A stretch of DNA of 64,000 nucleotides from Cheilinus undulatus (taxonomy: Eukaryota > Chordata > Actinopteri > Labriformes > Labridae), in NCBI RefSeq assembly GCF_018320785.1, contig NC_054875.1, positions 3,837,632-3,901,631 of the forward strand. Reading direction: 5' to 3'. Shown here piece by piece: positions 13,090-25,885 of this stretch. The notes below the pieces were generated by a model that was not told the origin of the DNA, did not search any database, and was given only the letters and a program-made list of their open reading frames with translations. Both the position numbers and the translations under genes were made by a program. Numbering within the stretch: position 1 is the first letter of the stretch; every line of letters begins with the position of its first letter.

Positions 13090-13350
13090 ATTTTTTTACT
13101 TAAGGCCTCGTTGTATATTTGCACCATTAATGCATTACCTTGATTTTGAATATTGTATATTTTGTATATATTTGCACTTCATTCTTTTTTGTACATTTTA
13201 CTTACAGTATGCCTCTAACCTTTTGCATATTTTCAGTCTATTGTTATATTTTTTGCTCATTATCATCTTACTGCTGTGTTTCTTGCTTTTGCTGCGGGTG
13301 TAATATGAACAGCTGTTACCTGAATCTCCTCTAGGATCAATAAAGTATCT
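13090..13350 (+). repeat. Possible retroelement 3' end
   Basis: Stretch with ttgtatatatttgcacttc and a terminal ggatcaataaagtatctatt, the style of fish LINE 3' tails with an AATAAA signal. No reverse-transcriptase coding is visible, so class is uncertain. Confidence 0.3.
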
Positions 13351-13924
13351 ATTAGGGACGCATGGATGCATGGATTTGACATCAGTTAGCAGTGGCCTTG
13401 TTTAAAAACATCGACCATCAGCCAAATGATGTAGAATGAACAGATATCAGTGTGACCATTCTGTATCTGCTGTGCATGATCCTTTTAATGCTGATTTCTT
13501 ATATATCTAGCTGCGAAATCAAATAAGAGATTTATCAGGGACTTGAAATGACCAATTAGGCAATCTGATCTGTTTTAATGGTCAAACATGGGAGAAAATG
13601 TTTGCATCCTTGGAGCCCTACGTCAAAAGAAGCCTGCATCAGCTACATTGTTATGTTCAACACTTGTATCATATCTCCACACATTTTTAAACTTGGTGCA
13701 TCTTTTTATCCGTCTGTTTATCTGCCTATCATTTTTCTCTTGAAAAGAGTTTGAAAAAGACCCAAGAGTCGAGGCCATTTTGCCGTTTTTTCAAAACAAT
13801 CTGATGGTCTTCATGCCAGTAAAAATGTTTAACAAACAAGTGATCGGCATCCTTCTTTCAAGAGTGAAAAGAAACAAAATTATTGTACTCAAGCAAAAGT
13901 ACAGTTACAATGATTAAATTTTGC

Positions 13925-14435
13925 TAGGGCTAGGCAATTAATCGTAAATTAGACTAAATTGCAATATGATCTGCTGCAATAGAGGAATAGATAATAATGG
14001 AAGAAATATTTATTTGAAAAGTGTTAAAATACTGGTTTGATACAATTTTTTGCGGCAGAGATTTTATGCTCTACACATTATGCAAACATCCATGTGTCTT
14101 TTGTAGCATGGTTTACAAAAATCCTACTTTTCTTGTTTATGCATATGTTTTTCTTGATCAAAACGACAGTAATATAAAAATGATAATCCCCTTTTAAGTG
14201 GCAATTAAAAACAAATTTGCTATATGAGCCAAAAATCGCAGTTTTGTATGTCTTTCAAAATCGTTCACCCCTAGTTTAATTTATCTAGAACTGTGCAGGT
14301 TATAATACAGAATGATTTATTGCTTGTGTTTGTTGAACAATACATAAGACGAGGAATTTACAAATAATCACATATTAAATTGCAACCGCAATATTGGGGA
14401 AAAAAAATCATATTTAGATTATTTCTGCAAATCTA
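13925..14435. repeat. Dispersed repeat with short inverted ends, copy 2
   Basis: Second copy of the 10963 repeat, in the same orientation. It begins tagggctaggcaattaat, keeps the gcttgtgtttgttg and caatattggg blocks, and runs into an (AT)n tract. Confidence 0.6.
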
Positions 14436-14451
14436 TATCTATATCTATCTA

Positions 14452-14455
<4 letters not shown>

Positions 14456-14489
<34 letters not shown>
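14456..14489. repeat. (AT)n microsatellite
   Basis: Uninterrupted TA dinucleotide run following a TATC-rich lead-in. Confidence 0.95.
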
Positions 14490-14496
<7 letters not shown>

Positions 14497-15802
14497 TTTA
14501 GATGTAGAGCTAAAAAATAATACTATGCTTTACAAAGTACTGACTACTGACTGAGTAGTAATTTATAATACCTGAGGGGAGATGAGAAGTAAAATGTTTC
14601 CCTCATGTAAAGGTATTTCTAATCAATTGCAGTACAAATATACATTTTGGATGAAATGAGAAAACTTTAGACCAGTCCCATTTCTTACTTCTACTCCTAA
14701 CCCCTCATTTTTGTCCTTTGCCCCTTGAAACAGAGTTAAGAGAGGTTAAGAGAGCTAAAATCTTTCCCTACAGAGTAGGATGACTCTTCAAGTCTCTGAC
14801 ATGTCCCTGAAAGCATTTAGATACCAATAACAATACCTGACATTTCTACTTTGAGTAAAAGGACCAACAACATGAAATTATGACATTACATTGTTGTTTT
14901 AAATGTCTAATCTTGCTGATTATTCACGAGACACTCTGGAAGATTTACAGTCTACTTGGAGGGTGCTTCTGGAAAGTCTTCGTTTGAGGGGCCATGCAGC
15001 CCCACTACTTCCCCCAACCCACGACCGCAGCAGGAATCATGACACCCCTAGACATGAAGAGCAGACATATGACGAAGTGGCAAGAGATTAATTCTAAATA
15101 CCATGTGGTATCTGCAAAACAAACAACCATCCAATTTCACACTGTTTACAAAAAGTTTGGGTCCTCTAATTTTGTCATCTAGATACATTCTTTTCTTCAG
15201 TAACTGGAGGCTTTCTGTAATGTAGTGAAGTACAGGACTTCCCTAAAAGTGTCCCTACCTGGTAAGTTAAAGAAAAATTACCGATTTTATAAACTACTCA
15301 GATAAGTGCAGGTACACCAAAGCTACTCAATTACAGCAATTTCAGTAAATATGAATGCCTTATTTTCAGCACTACTACAACAGTATGACTGGACAACTTT
15401 TGTTTGCTATTTCAAATATTGCCCTAAAGAATTCCTGATTAACTATGCCAAAGTTAAAACCATTTATGTAAACAAATACATAGAGAGTTCTTTTGCAGGC
15501 CTTGTGTTCCCAGACTGTGGGAGATTTCCAAAAACATGCAAATTTAATACTTAAGACTAAAAAGTGAGGCAAGGTCAAGCTTCATATAAGACATTGTAAC
15601 AATGCAAGACATTTTCCCTTCTCCTCCTTCAACGTTTCCGTGACCCCACTTTGAAAAACACAGTTAGGACCCTTCGACATTAGTTCAACCACAGACGTCT
15701 GAGTCACCAGTTTACACGGTCACTATTTAAACCACAACACTGGCATCATCCCACAACGTATTGTTACTGTTCTGTTTAGACAGCAGTGTTGGTTTCACTC
15801 AC

Positions 15803-16200
15803 CGCCAAAGACGACAGTTGTAACTCCTCACCGACTTATCGACCCATCTTCACCGAGTCCATGTCGCTGCCAGCCTAATGCCCCTGTCAGTCTGTGGTCC
15901 TGTCCTGTCAAAGCACCGAGGACAGCACCAGGGGGACAGTTAGCGTTACATAAACCAAACAAAGAGGACTCTCAGACAGTGTTTCCACATTAACTCCAAG
16001 ACTTCAGTTAAACAAGGACAGAGAGAACAACGACGACGAACTTCTTGAGCAGCTTTCACCTCAGAACACAGCGTGGTTTGGGTGACGGACAGGGCAAGGT
16101 TGTGGTCCAACTTAGCTAGCCACTGAGCTAAAACTAGCATACGCAGTTTGAGCGGAAAAACAGACAGCTGGCGGTTATTCCGAGTCTGAGGTAAAACCAG
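15803..16200 (-). other. vps13d: Predicted vps13d first exon (5'UTR) and promoter-side region
   Basis: The acceptor at 10571 upstream of the start codon calls for at least one noncoding exon further upstream. On the minus strand, 15802 begins a good donor (gcg|gtgagtg) and a second usable one (gtgagg) starts at 15831. The sequence above it is richer in CpG than its AT-rich surroundings. A 64-codon upstream open frame (16140 to 15946) would lie in the leader if transcription starts above it. The transcription start is not determined. Confidence 0.5.
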
Positions 16201-16344
16201 CCACGCTCGTTTTCACAGAAAACACAGTTAATCCTCCCAGGATGATGGAGTGGTTGGTGAATATCGAGACTTCAGAGTTAAGTGTCATAGCATCGTAAAT
16301 AAACACACTTCCTACCAGCGCTCAACTTCCAACACATACTTCCT

Positions 16345-16354
16345 GTCACGTGAC
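16345..16354. promoter_or_regulatory. GTCACGTGAC palindromic E-box (CLEAR/USF/TFE-type)
   Basis: A perfect 10-bp palindrome with a CACGTG core, directly preceded by an ETS-like cttcctg, lies just upstream of the predicted vps13d first exon. TFEB/TFE3 and USF factors bind such sites. Function at this locus is inferred from position only. Confidence 0.4.
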
Positions 16355-16435
16355 GAAAACAAACCATTCCACCCGATCTGTGTGCTCTCGGAAGACATCG
16401 GCAATCATCGACTATCATCGTCTAAATTATAAGTA

Positions 16436-17046
16436 TTATTTTATATATATAAAAGTGAAATAAATAAATTATATTTTATTGATACAACTGCTATTACTCA
16501 AAATAATAATAACTCATTTTACTTTAATCATTTATTTTTATTAACATGTACTATCTATATATTTATTTTTTCTTAATTTTACAATATTTTTTAAATTATT
16601 ATAAAAAAATTATTGACAGTTAAATTTCACAATCAAAAGCTACGTTTCTTCTTATTATTATTATTGTTGTTATTATTATTACTATTATTATTATTATTAT
16701 TATTATTATTTTAAAAACAACAAATATCATTTAACTGGAAACTTAACTGGCAAGTGGCCCTTAAGGTAAACTTTGCGCATGTTTAATGATTGCAACAATA
16801 TTTGTCAGACGTCAAAAATATTTTGTCAAATTAAAAAAAAAAAGATTAAATATAAATAAATAGAAATAATTGATAAAACAAAACACTTTCTGTAAATTAT
16901 TGTTTTTCACAGAAATTAAAATAAATACATCGAATAGCCTATATATTTTGTTTGTTTGTTTCAATAAATACTTCTGCATATTTTGAAATGTTTCCTATTC
17001 TTTGATATATGGCAGTAACCAGGTACTGAACAAAAGTTTGCACTCA
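16436..17046. repeat. Very AT-rich stretch with (TTA)n microsatellite at 16651-16710
   Basis: Long A/T-only runs and a trinucleotide TTA array. No coding or element termini seen. Confidence 0.85.
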
Positions 17047-17170
17047 CAGTGCAATCAGAAAGTATTCAGACCCCTTTTACTTCTTTCACTTTTGTTATTT
17101 TGCAGCTTGATGCTATAGTCTTTAAATTCTAAAACATAATTTCAGAAATATTTTCAAATTGATAACAAAA
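17047..17170 (+). mobile_element. Tc1-like element terminus (solo fragment)
   Basis: Contains cagtgcaatcagaaagtatt, then cagaccccttt, ttttgttattttgcagc and atgctatagt, matching remembered termini of Sleeping Beauty-related fish Tc1 elements. No transposase follows and no opposite terminus was found. Confidence 0.6.
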
Positions 17171-18366
17171 CAATGAAAGGAATATCACAATGATGGAATA
17201 GCTGAAAAAGACAATCATGAGAATAATTGCTGACAAGTTAAAGGGATAGTCGATGAAAGAAAAATTAGCACACTAATCAATGAAGATTAATTAATTAACC
17301 TTGACAGCCTGAGTTTTTTCACTAATTAATTAAAAATGAGAATGAGATGACAGAAATTCCAAAAACGGCCCCATTATACCAGAACTATTCTTTAGTCAGG
17401 CAGCCTTATTTGACTTGGAGGAACTGTGGAACCCTGGGAATCATCTGAGGGAAACGCAGTGATGATCAGATAATTTGATGAATAAACATAACAGACATGA
17501 CATTTTTAATGCTGGAACATCAGCATTTCATCCTATTTATAGACTCAGGAAGCACCTATGATTCTGAGATCATAATCATAATCAGAAAACGGATTTAATG
17601 TTTTTTCTGTTTAATTGGTATGAGATAAATAGACAATAAACATATAAGCTCAACCCCAGCAATGATAATTAAAATTGCTCAATTTGTCCATGGGGAGGCG
17701 CTGTTTACCAGGTTCTGCTTGTCTGCATTCAGCAGCATTCAAAGACACCTGGGATGAATAACGTGACAAAAACAACCTCAGAAAATGACCAAAAACTACA
17801 GAGAATTACACCTATAAATCAAAGCTAAAATAAAGAATCTAACACCTTATAAAGAGCACGTTTTCTGTTTGGCTCCGAGTTTTTAACAGATCTGTGTAGA
17901 GATTTTGCAGAGCATGACCTGTACAGGTGTGTTTATGTAAGTATCGGGGAAATTTAACGTTTACAGTTTATTTTTACCACAATCCATTAATGTTTTCATG
18001 TTTGCATTCATGCATGTTTTATGAAGGGAACACAGGGATATTACATGTTCCAAGCACACAGTCTGATGAGTGCATGCTTTTAGGAGCACGGAAAGTCACA
18101 GTCAGGGACTCTAACTCAGTGGATAACTTTGGTCATGGTGCAAATTTGTCTCACACCAAAAACAACAACAATCCAACAGAAAAATGATTTAAGTTAACCT
18201 CAACAAGGATCCCTGTACATCATACAAACATGTCTAAAACACACTCTGCCCAAGGGCATGATGGGAATTTGAAATCCCCCTAGATAAGCTGACTGTACTA
18301 TGTATGTGTTTGATTTACACTGTCAATGCAGTGTGTCCTAAAGTATAACAGAGGTGTCACCTAAAA
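17171..18366. other. Intergenic stretch, nothing recognised
   Basis: AT-rich unique-looking sequence. Its longest open frame (17927-18187) has no signal, domain or splice support. Confidence 0.6.
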
Positions 18367-19189
18367 CAGCGGTTCTTAACTTTGGGGTTGGGACTCCTGG
18401 GGAGTCACGAGACAAGGAGAGGGGGTCTCCAGATGCCCTAAAGAAATTAGGAATTTTTTTCAAATTACATTGTTACATTGCTTACCATTTAACACCTATT
18501 TTTAAACACCCATTTAGTTTCTGCCTGTTTTTGCCACCCCTAAACCAATTCTCGCCACTTAAGCTTAATGTTGCCTCTGTTGGCCCATTTTTGCTACTAT
18601 TATTGCTACTATTAACCCCTTTTAACCACCTTTGATGCCCAATTTTTCACATTTTAACCACATTTCACTATTTAATATGCCCATTTTTGGAAGTTTAACC
18701 AATTTATGCCAATATCTTTTACTAGTTTACATCATTTTTTCATCCTATTTCACTAAATTTTGACTCAATTTTGCCAATTGAAAGTCATTGCAGCCACATT
18801 TGAACTTCCTTTTACCACTATTTATGCCCATTTTTGCCTTATTTGCCATTTTTGTCTAATTTTTGCCACTTATAACCCATTTCTGCTACTTTTAAAATCC
18901 AACTTCACCACCTTTTCTGACTATTTTTGCCATTATTAACCCATTTTAGCAGTTTTTAGACCATTTTAATCCTTTTGGATCATGGTTTCGCTGACCTCCA
19001 TGGGTCCCCATTTTGGCTGGGCACCAGAGGGCTCTTCCATTTAACCTCCCTTTATGGACGGCCTTGTCTGCACATGATTATTTTTGAATGTTCATGGTTG
19101 TGTCCAACCACCTTCAGGTACAGTAGGGGTCCCTGGTCTCTAGCACCTTTATTTTGGGGGTCACAGGCTGAAAAGGTTGGGAAGCACTG
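18367..19189 (+). mobile_element. Non-autonomous hAT element, family B
   Basis: The termini cagcggttcttaactt and aaggttgggaagcactg are imperfect inverted repeats. Flanking octamers are acctaaaa and acctaaac (7 of 8 match). The interior is built of short repeats around tttttgccac. No transposase. Confidence 0.85.
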
Positions 19190-19197
19190 ACCTAAAC

Positions 19198-19906
19198 AAC
19201 CTGGTTGGAGATCTGTTCTCTTGTTTATCTCACCTGTAAGGAAAGATCATATTTTACTGTAGTAGTCCTCAGTAGCTATCCAGTACTCAGGACTTAAAGA
19301 AAAGTTTAGAATAAACACTTTTTACTTTACTTGAGGAGATTATGCCAGAGTAACTGCACTTTTACTTGGGTACTCTGGTATATTATCAAGAATCTACACG
19401 TGTAATCTAGCACGTGTGTTTCTCATTTTTTAAACATTTCTTACACTCTATGTCAGTGATGTAGTGAGGGGTATATACAGGTATATGAAGTATAACCTGT
19501 TATTTTTTAATCTCCATAGCATTTACCCACTTCTAAACAATAAGTACACCCAAAAAAAGAGTATATAAATTTAGAGTACAGCCACTTTTGCACACAATAT
19601 TGCCTGACTGCTTAATGTGTATCAACACCAACGTTAGATAAGAATAAGATCAAATGAAATCAAGAAAACCATCAGGATAACACAAGGGTTAATACCAGTT
19701 TACTTTCAAAGGAATCTGGCCTGAGCAAACAAAGGAGAGAGCTTCGTGGAACATGCAGTACTCTCTCTGTGTGATGTGAATTGAAGCAGACTCGGAGGAA
19801 CGCTGACGTGTCCGCAGACACAGAGTCAACAGAGGACACGTTCACCATCACTGGAGCTGCATTCGTTCTGCAGCAGCAGAAGTTCTGTCGAACAGGGTCA
19901 CGGTCT
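19198..19906. other. Intergenic stretch, nothing recognised
   Basis: No gene or element terminus seen. An open frame at 19781-19981 crosses into the next element and has no family resemblance. Confidence 0.55.
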
Positions 19907-19910
19907 TTAA

Positions 19911-20542
19911 CACTAGAACTGGATTTCTACATACCTAAAACAGCCAATGGGTCAAATGTACCTGTCATTAAAGTGCCTTGATTTTTATAATAGGAATGAT
20001 CGAGGACTGTTAGTTAACCACTGACATTGAACAGCTTATTAACCACAGATAGCAAACTAGATCACTGTTGGAAGTTGATCCATCAAATAGAAAATCGTAT
20101 TTGGACTGATTGCTAATCCCGAAACTTCCTCATCACCGTATTCTTCTTCATTAAAGCACCGAGATTAACTTCAGACATTTAACGATGGTAAATGTCTTTT
20201 TCCTCTGTTGTATCCATGTTGAAGGTTGATCTATCTACTTCTTATTAGACATTGCTGCAATAGAGAGATGGTATTTCCATTGCAGCATCTATTTATGAAA
20301 TAAAACAGTGGGAAAATCACGGCTTTCTTATGGGGTAAATTTGACCTGCATGGTGGTTCTAGATATAAATGTCCATTAACAAAACTGGGATTCAGGCAAA
20401 GATTTTTTTGATGACACTAGGTGCTATAAAACAAACTTTCAGGAAAAGTCAAAGACTGACACTCTTTAAAACTGTATACACATCAGGTAAGATGCAATTA
20501 AAGAACAGATTTGGGTAAATTTGACCCATTGGCAGTTCTAGT
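19911..20542. mobile_element. TTAA-flanked miniature element (piggyBac-like)
   Basis: TTAA at 19907-19910 and 20543-20546 flanks inverted ends cactagaactg... and ...cagttctagtg. A further inverted match, ccaatgggtcaaat near the left and atttgacccattgg near the right, follows a short gap on the left. No coding. TTAA targets point to piggyBac or Kolobok; the CACTAG start favours piggyBac (inference). Confidence 0.75.
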
Positions 20543-20546
20543 GTTA

Positions 20547-21589
20547 AGGCTGTTTTAATTATGGATTCAAATCTGCTCTAAAGAATACCAAATCTTTCAT
20601 TTGTTGGCATGTGGCAGATGTTTCTTTATTGGGTTGTTACTGATGCAGAGGATTACTGAGATGCCTGTTTTATGTGTTGGGTAAATAAATTCAAAATTAT
20701 TTTCAGTGAGTTCTGCCCCTAAATTAGAAGGAATATATTCATAATACCATTAGCGTTCTCCTCCAGGTGTTCCAGGAAGTCACACTGTCAGCTTGTAAAA
20801 GTAATTTTTATGATTTAAAGAAGTTTATAGCAAGGATATTTATCATTAAACCTGACTGCAAACTCGCTGCATTACTGACTATGTTTGTGTGCACACTTTA
20901 AATGGATCATTATCTAAATTATGTCATATGCTTAATTACTTACCAGTGGAAAGAAATTCACCTACTAACAGAATCATGTATGCAAGGTTTTTTTTTCTGA
21001 TAATGCATCATTAAAGTGCATGTAAACACATGAAATCAGATTATCATCCTCACCTCATTATTCTTAGGGATCAGATTTATATGATAATAGCATAGTCATT
21101 GTCATAATCCCACTTTCCTTTATGTCAAGAGTCTTCATCATATAAACCCACAGTTTTTAAATAGATGGTAAATCTTTAAGAGTATATAAATACATATTGG
21201 AATTCAGTGGTTATATAAAATGATCTGATGTTGAATCTAACAGTTTTAAACATAACTGGTGTTCTCATCCTGGGTTGGTCAAGGTGACAGACATTAGATG
21301 GAGCTCCCATGTCTCTGCCAGCAGACTGTGCTTGCAGAGATTACACACCGTGGTCTGGAAGCATTAATGCTCTCACTGCTTTTATCAGAAACTCTGCAAA
21401 GATGAAGTCCTGACAAAATTACACATGCAGCTTTGAAACTTAAATGGGCAAAATGTAAGAACCAGAAGACAGCAAAAGAGATGGATTTTAGGCAGCAGTC
21501 AGTGAGGCTATAATGAAAAACTCGCTTTGGAGAGGAAGTTCACAAACAAGTCCATGCTTAAAAAGACAAGACAAAGAAAAGGGTTAAAG
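20547..21589. other. Intergenic stretch, nothing recognised
   Basis: No coding frame, repeat terminus or regulatory site stood out. Confidence 0.6.
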
Positions 21590-23945
21590 AGATGTAGCAA
21601 TGAGGGTAGAGTTGGGGATGTAGGGCTGCTGGTAAGGGTCAAGGAACATTGGTATGAAGATAAAAGTCAGGGAATGTAGGGGTATAAGGATGACAGTAAG
21701 AGCTGAGGGATAAAAAGATGCAGAAATGTAAGCATAAGGGTAAGGGTCCATGGATGGAGCTAGGGAGGGTAAAAGTCAAGGGATGGAGAAATGTAGGAAT
21801 CAGGGTAAGAGTCAAGCACAGGAGAGATGAGGCGAAGAGATGTAGAGATGAGTATTCCTCAAGAAAGTAGGACTCAAGGAATGGAGAGATGTAGGAATGA
21901 GGAAAGAAGTCAAGAGATTGAGGAATGTAGGAGTAACAATTAGGGATGAGAGTAAGGGATGAGAGATGAGGGATTAAGGGATAAGGGCAAGAGTAAAGGG
22001 ATGCAGAGATGACGGGATAAGGATAGTAGTCAAGAGATTGATGGATGTAGGAATAGGTGTCAGGAAGTGCAAGAGTTGGGGGATGTAGGGATGAGGATAC
22101 AAGTCAAGGGATGTAGGGATGAGGATAAGAGTCAAGGGATGTTGGGATGAGAGTCGCTTTCATTGATGGGAATGTAGGGATGTAGGGGATGTAAGGAGGA
22201 GGGTAAGATTTTAGGGATGAGAGTTAGGGGTCAATTATATAGGGATGAAGGGATTAAGGTAAAATTCTAGGGATGTAGGGATGAGAGGTAAAGGATGAAG
22301 GGATGAGGGTAAGAGTAAAGGAATGCAGAGATGACGGGATGGGGGTAGTAGTAAGGAGACTGATGTATGTAGGAATAAGTGTCAGGAAGGGTACGAGTCA
22401 GGGGATGTAGGGATTAAGGTAGAAGTTAAGGGATATAGGGATGTAGGAATGTGGGAAACTGTCAAGAGATGTCAGGATGAGGATAAGAGTCAAGGGATGA
22501 AGGGATGAGGATAAGAGTGAAGGGATATAGGGATGTAGGGAGAAGGATAAAAAGTCAAGGGATTTAGGGATGTAGGGATGAGGATACAAGTCAAGGGATG
22601 TAGGGATGAGAGTGACTGTCATTGATGGAAATGTAGGGATAAGGGGATGTAAGGAGGAGGGTAAGATTTTAGGGATGAGGGTTAGGGGTCAATTATATAG
22701 GGATGAAGGGATTAGGGTAAAATTCTAGGGATGTAGGGATGAGAGGCAAAGGATGAAGGGATGAGGGTAAGAGTAAAGGAATGCAGAGATGATGGGATGG
22801 GTTAGCAGTCAATAGACTGATGTATGTAGGAATATATGTCAAGGATGAGGGTAAGAGTTAGGGGATGTAGGGATGAAAGTAAGAGCCAAGGGATGCAAGG
22901 ATTTCAGGATGAGATTGAGAGTCAACTGATGGAGAGATACAGGTATGAGAGTAAGAGACAAGGATTGTAGGGATGAGAGTGACTGTCAAGGATGGAGATG
23001 TAGGGATTAGTGTATGTAAGGAGGAGGGTAAGAGTTTAGGGATGAGGGTTAGTGGCTGAGTATAAAGGTTAGAGATGAGGGTGAGGTTGGAATAATAGAG
23101 GTATGAAGCAATGAAGTCGAAAATGAGGATAGGACTCTAGGGATGGAGGGATGTAGGAATGAAGGTAAGAGTCAAACAAAGATAAGGGAAGTGGGATAAG
23201 GGTTCCTCATAAGAGTAAGACACAAGAGATGTAGGGATGGGGTAGGAGGCAAGAGATTGAGGGAAGACAGGAGTAAGGGTTAAGGATAAGGGGTTTAGTG
23301 TTGGGATGAAGAGTTGGAGGTAAGATTCAAAGGATGGAGAGATGTAGGGATAAGGGTAAGGAGTCAAGTGATGTATCAGTAAGAATGACAATCAAGGATT
23401 TAGGATGGAGAGCTGAAGGTAAGAGATGAGGGGTGCAGGGATAGAGCAATGAAAGGCTGGGGGTAAGAGTTATGGGATGAGGGTTAGGGACAAGTATAGA
23501 GGTTAAGAAATTAGGGCAAGGTTGGAATGATAATAATATGAAGGGATGAGGGTTACTTATGAGTCAAAGGTTTGAGGGGGAAAGGAAAGAAGAGGTGAGG
23601 TATGAAGGGATGAGGGTAAGTAATGAGGATAACAGTCAAGGGATGGGGGGATGGTGGTATGAGTTAGAGTTCAAGCCATTAAGAGATGCAGGGTAATGGT
23701 TAAGTGATGTAGGGAAGAAGGGATCAGGGTCAAAGCCAAGGGATGAGAGTTAGTGGGAAGAGTCCAGGGATGTGGGAATAGGGATAAGAGCTGAGAGATG
23801 GAGAAATGGGGGATGAAGCTAGAATCAGGGGCTGGAGGGATGTAGGGATGATGATAAGGGATGGGAGTGAAAGGATTGAGGGTAGGGTAGAGGGATGTAG
23901 GGACAGTGAAAGTTTAAGCCATAAAGGGATGATTAATGCAATCAA
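21590..23945. repeat. C-poor minisatellite (agggatg-rich), about 2.35 kb
   Basis: Degenerate tandem array on motifs such as gtagggatgagggtaagagt and caaggg. The plus strand is strongly depleted in C. A longer period is visible: blocks beginning cattgatggaaatgtaggg recur at about 22157 and 22620, with a weaker match near 22987. Long open frames on either strand are artefacts of the repeat. Confidence 0.92.
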
Positions 23946-24809
23946 AGAGAGGAAGCATCAGAAGGTTTAACATTAATACAAGGAGGTCACAGCTTTTCCT
24001 GAAGGTAACATGAGTTTTAACGTAGTTATTTTTCTAAGGTTTCACATTTTTGATACTGATATTGAGGTTTTTAAGGTACAGGAAGTATCAGTCTCACAGT
24101 AGGGTTTTGATAGGTCTGATATTTCATTGCACTATGGACAACTAAAAGAGTGTTTTGGATTTTTTTTCAGAATTGCTTTCTATCTCAGTCTCTAAAAATA
24201 GACAGATATACCCTTCAGGCTGTTTGTGTAGGCCTGTGTGGCATGCTGCTCTTCAAGGAGCTCAAGGATAAAAAGCATCATTTCAGTTCAGTCTTTCTTA
24301 CACGTGTGTTCAGTTTTGCTTGCCTTTTGTGGTTGAAATTTTGGTCTTAATCTATTTTGTTCCCTGGCTGATGGGTAGAAAACCCTGACTGGGCATTACA
24401 GAGAATATGCCACTGTATGCTGCAAAGAAAGAGCATGACACTAACATGACAACCACTCCAGCTCACACATACACTCACATACAAACAGACTCAGCAGTAG
24501 TCCTGGCAGATGTGATTCCTACTCTACACTACTGCTGACACTGATAAACCCCAAAGCCCATTGGCTGGCTCTCCTGTCGCCTGCCCCGTAATCCAGGGCA
24601 GCATGCAGGCCCGCAGCAGAGTGGGGGCCATCTGTTCCACCTCACAGATCCACTATCAGGCCTCTACATCTGTGTTACACCGCACACATACAACTGTATC
24701 AGAGAATAATTCTAGTTATTTTAACTCTACATCGCTGCCACAGACACACAGCCCTGCAGTGGTGCACACTTCATGCAAGGCAACAACACAACATTAGTTA
24801 ACACATCTA

Positions 24810-24847
<38 letters not shown>

Positions 24848-25019
24848 TTAACACATCTGTCAGGGAAGGCTTTTCAATCTGAATATAGCCACTGGTATCA
24901 AAGGAACAGAAAATATTTTTTATTTGTTGATGCTGTAGAAAAACATCGCTTTTTTGAAAATGCAAACCCCTTTTCTTATGTTCACAATATAGTTGGGTAG
25001 ACTGGACTAAACCACTGGA
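23946..25019. other. Intergenic stretch with (AAT)n at 24811-24844
   Basis: A trinucleotide microsatellite, otherwise nothing recognised. Confidence 0.7.
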
Positions 25020-25029
25020 CATCTATCTA

Positions 25030-25560
25030 TCAAAAAAGAGGGACAAAAACCCCCATCCCCTTTTTTGCGAAAAAGTTGCATAAAAAGGGGTGGGGGTGAG
25101 GAGGTGGGCAAAAAAAAAAAACTGCAAAAATGATTGAATGTGGCAAAAGAAGGGGGAATATGGGCAAAACGAAGCAAAAAAGAGGTGCAGAAAGCAACAT
25201 GAAATGGCTTAAAAGTGGCAAAAGATGAGACAAAAGAAGAGGCAAATATAAACACAAAGTGGCCAAAAAATTCATGGGTAAAAAGTAGCAAAAAGAAGGG
25301 CAAAAATACAACAAAAAAGAGTTGCAAAAAGCTGCAAAAATTGGTTAAAAGTTAGAAAAGAAGGGTCAAATATAAGCAAAAAATCAAGTAAAAAATGGGA
25401 AAAAAGTGGCAGAAAGAGAGGCAAAACAACAAAAACAGAGTGGAAAAAAAGATTAAAGCTTGCAAAAGAAGGGGCAAATATTGGACCACAAATGGCAAAA
25501 AAGTGGCAAAAATTGTTGAAAAAGTGGTGAAACTAGTTATAAAGCAGCACGAATAAATAA
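25030..25560 (-). repeat. GGCAAAAA-type array resembling hAT-element interiors
   Basis: Repeated gtggcaaaaa and gggcaaaa segments like the interiors of the hAT elements here, but without recognisable termini. Probably a decayed copy. Confidence 0.6.
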
Positions 25561-25885
25561 TTTCAACATCAGGAAACAACTATAGCTTGACAGACCTTCC
25601 AGCTCCAAAGTGACTGTTTGCCAGGATGCTAGCAGCGATGCTAACGTCTACAGCTCACACTGAAGTCACTGATAAATCACAGCTAAGGATGACCCATTCT
25701 CTGGGTTTCTCAGGGGTCCAGTCACTTCTGTGGGCGGTCCTGTTGGTATCAGTTTGTTAAATGTATAGAAGAGGAACAACCCCTCCATAAGGCTCAGGTT
25801 TCTGAGTCACATTTTGGCCAGTCCAGGGCTACATGGACGATGCATTTGGGGCTTAAAGATCGGTTAACTGATTATGCTCGATTTG

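Larger units (their letters stand above)
10571..15802 (-). other. Predicted intron in the vps13d 5'UTR
   Basis: Lies between the predicted noncoding first exon and the start-codon exon. It contains two copies of one dispersed repeat (10963 and 13925), an (AT)n tract and a LINE-like 3' end near 13090-13350. An unexplained donor on the minus strand lies at 12598. Confidence 0.5.

Noticed and set aside
15946..16140. 64-residue minus-strand frame near the vps13d promoter side
   Set aside because: No family resemblance; at most an upstream open frame in the leader, so not called as a gene.
22398..23945. Minus-strand Pro/Leu/Ser-rich open frames (LHPYIP-like repeats)
   Set aside because: Direct translation of the C-poor minisatellite; no non-repeat part.
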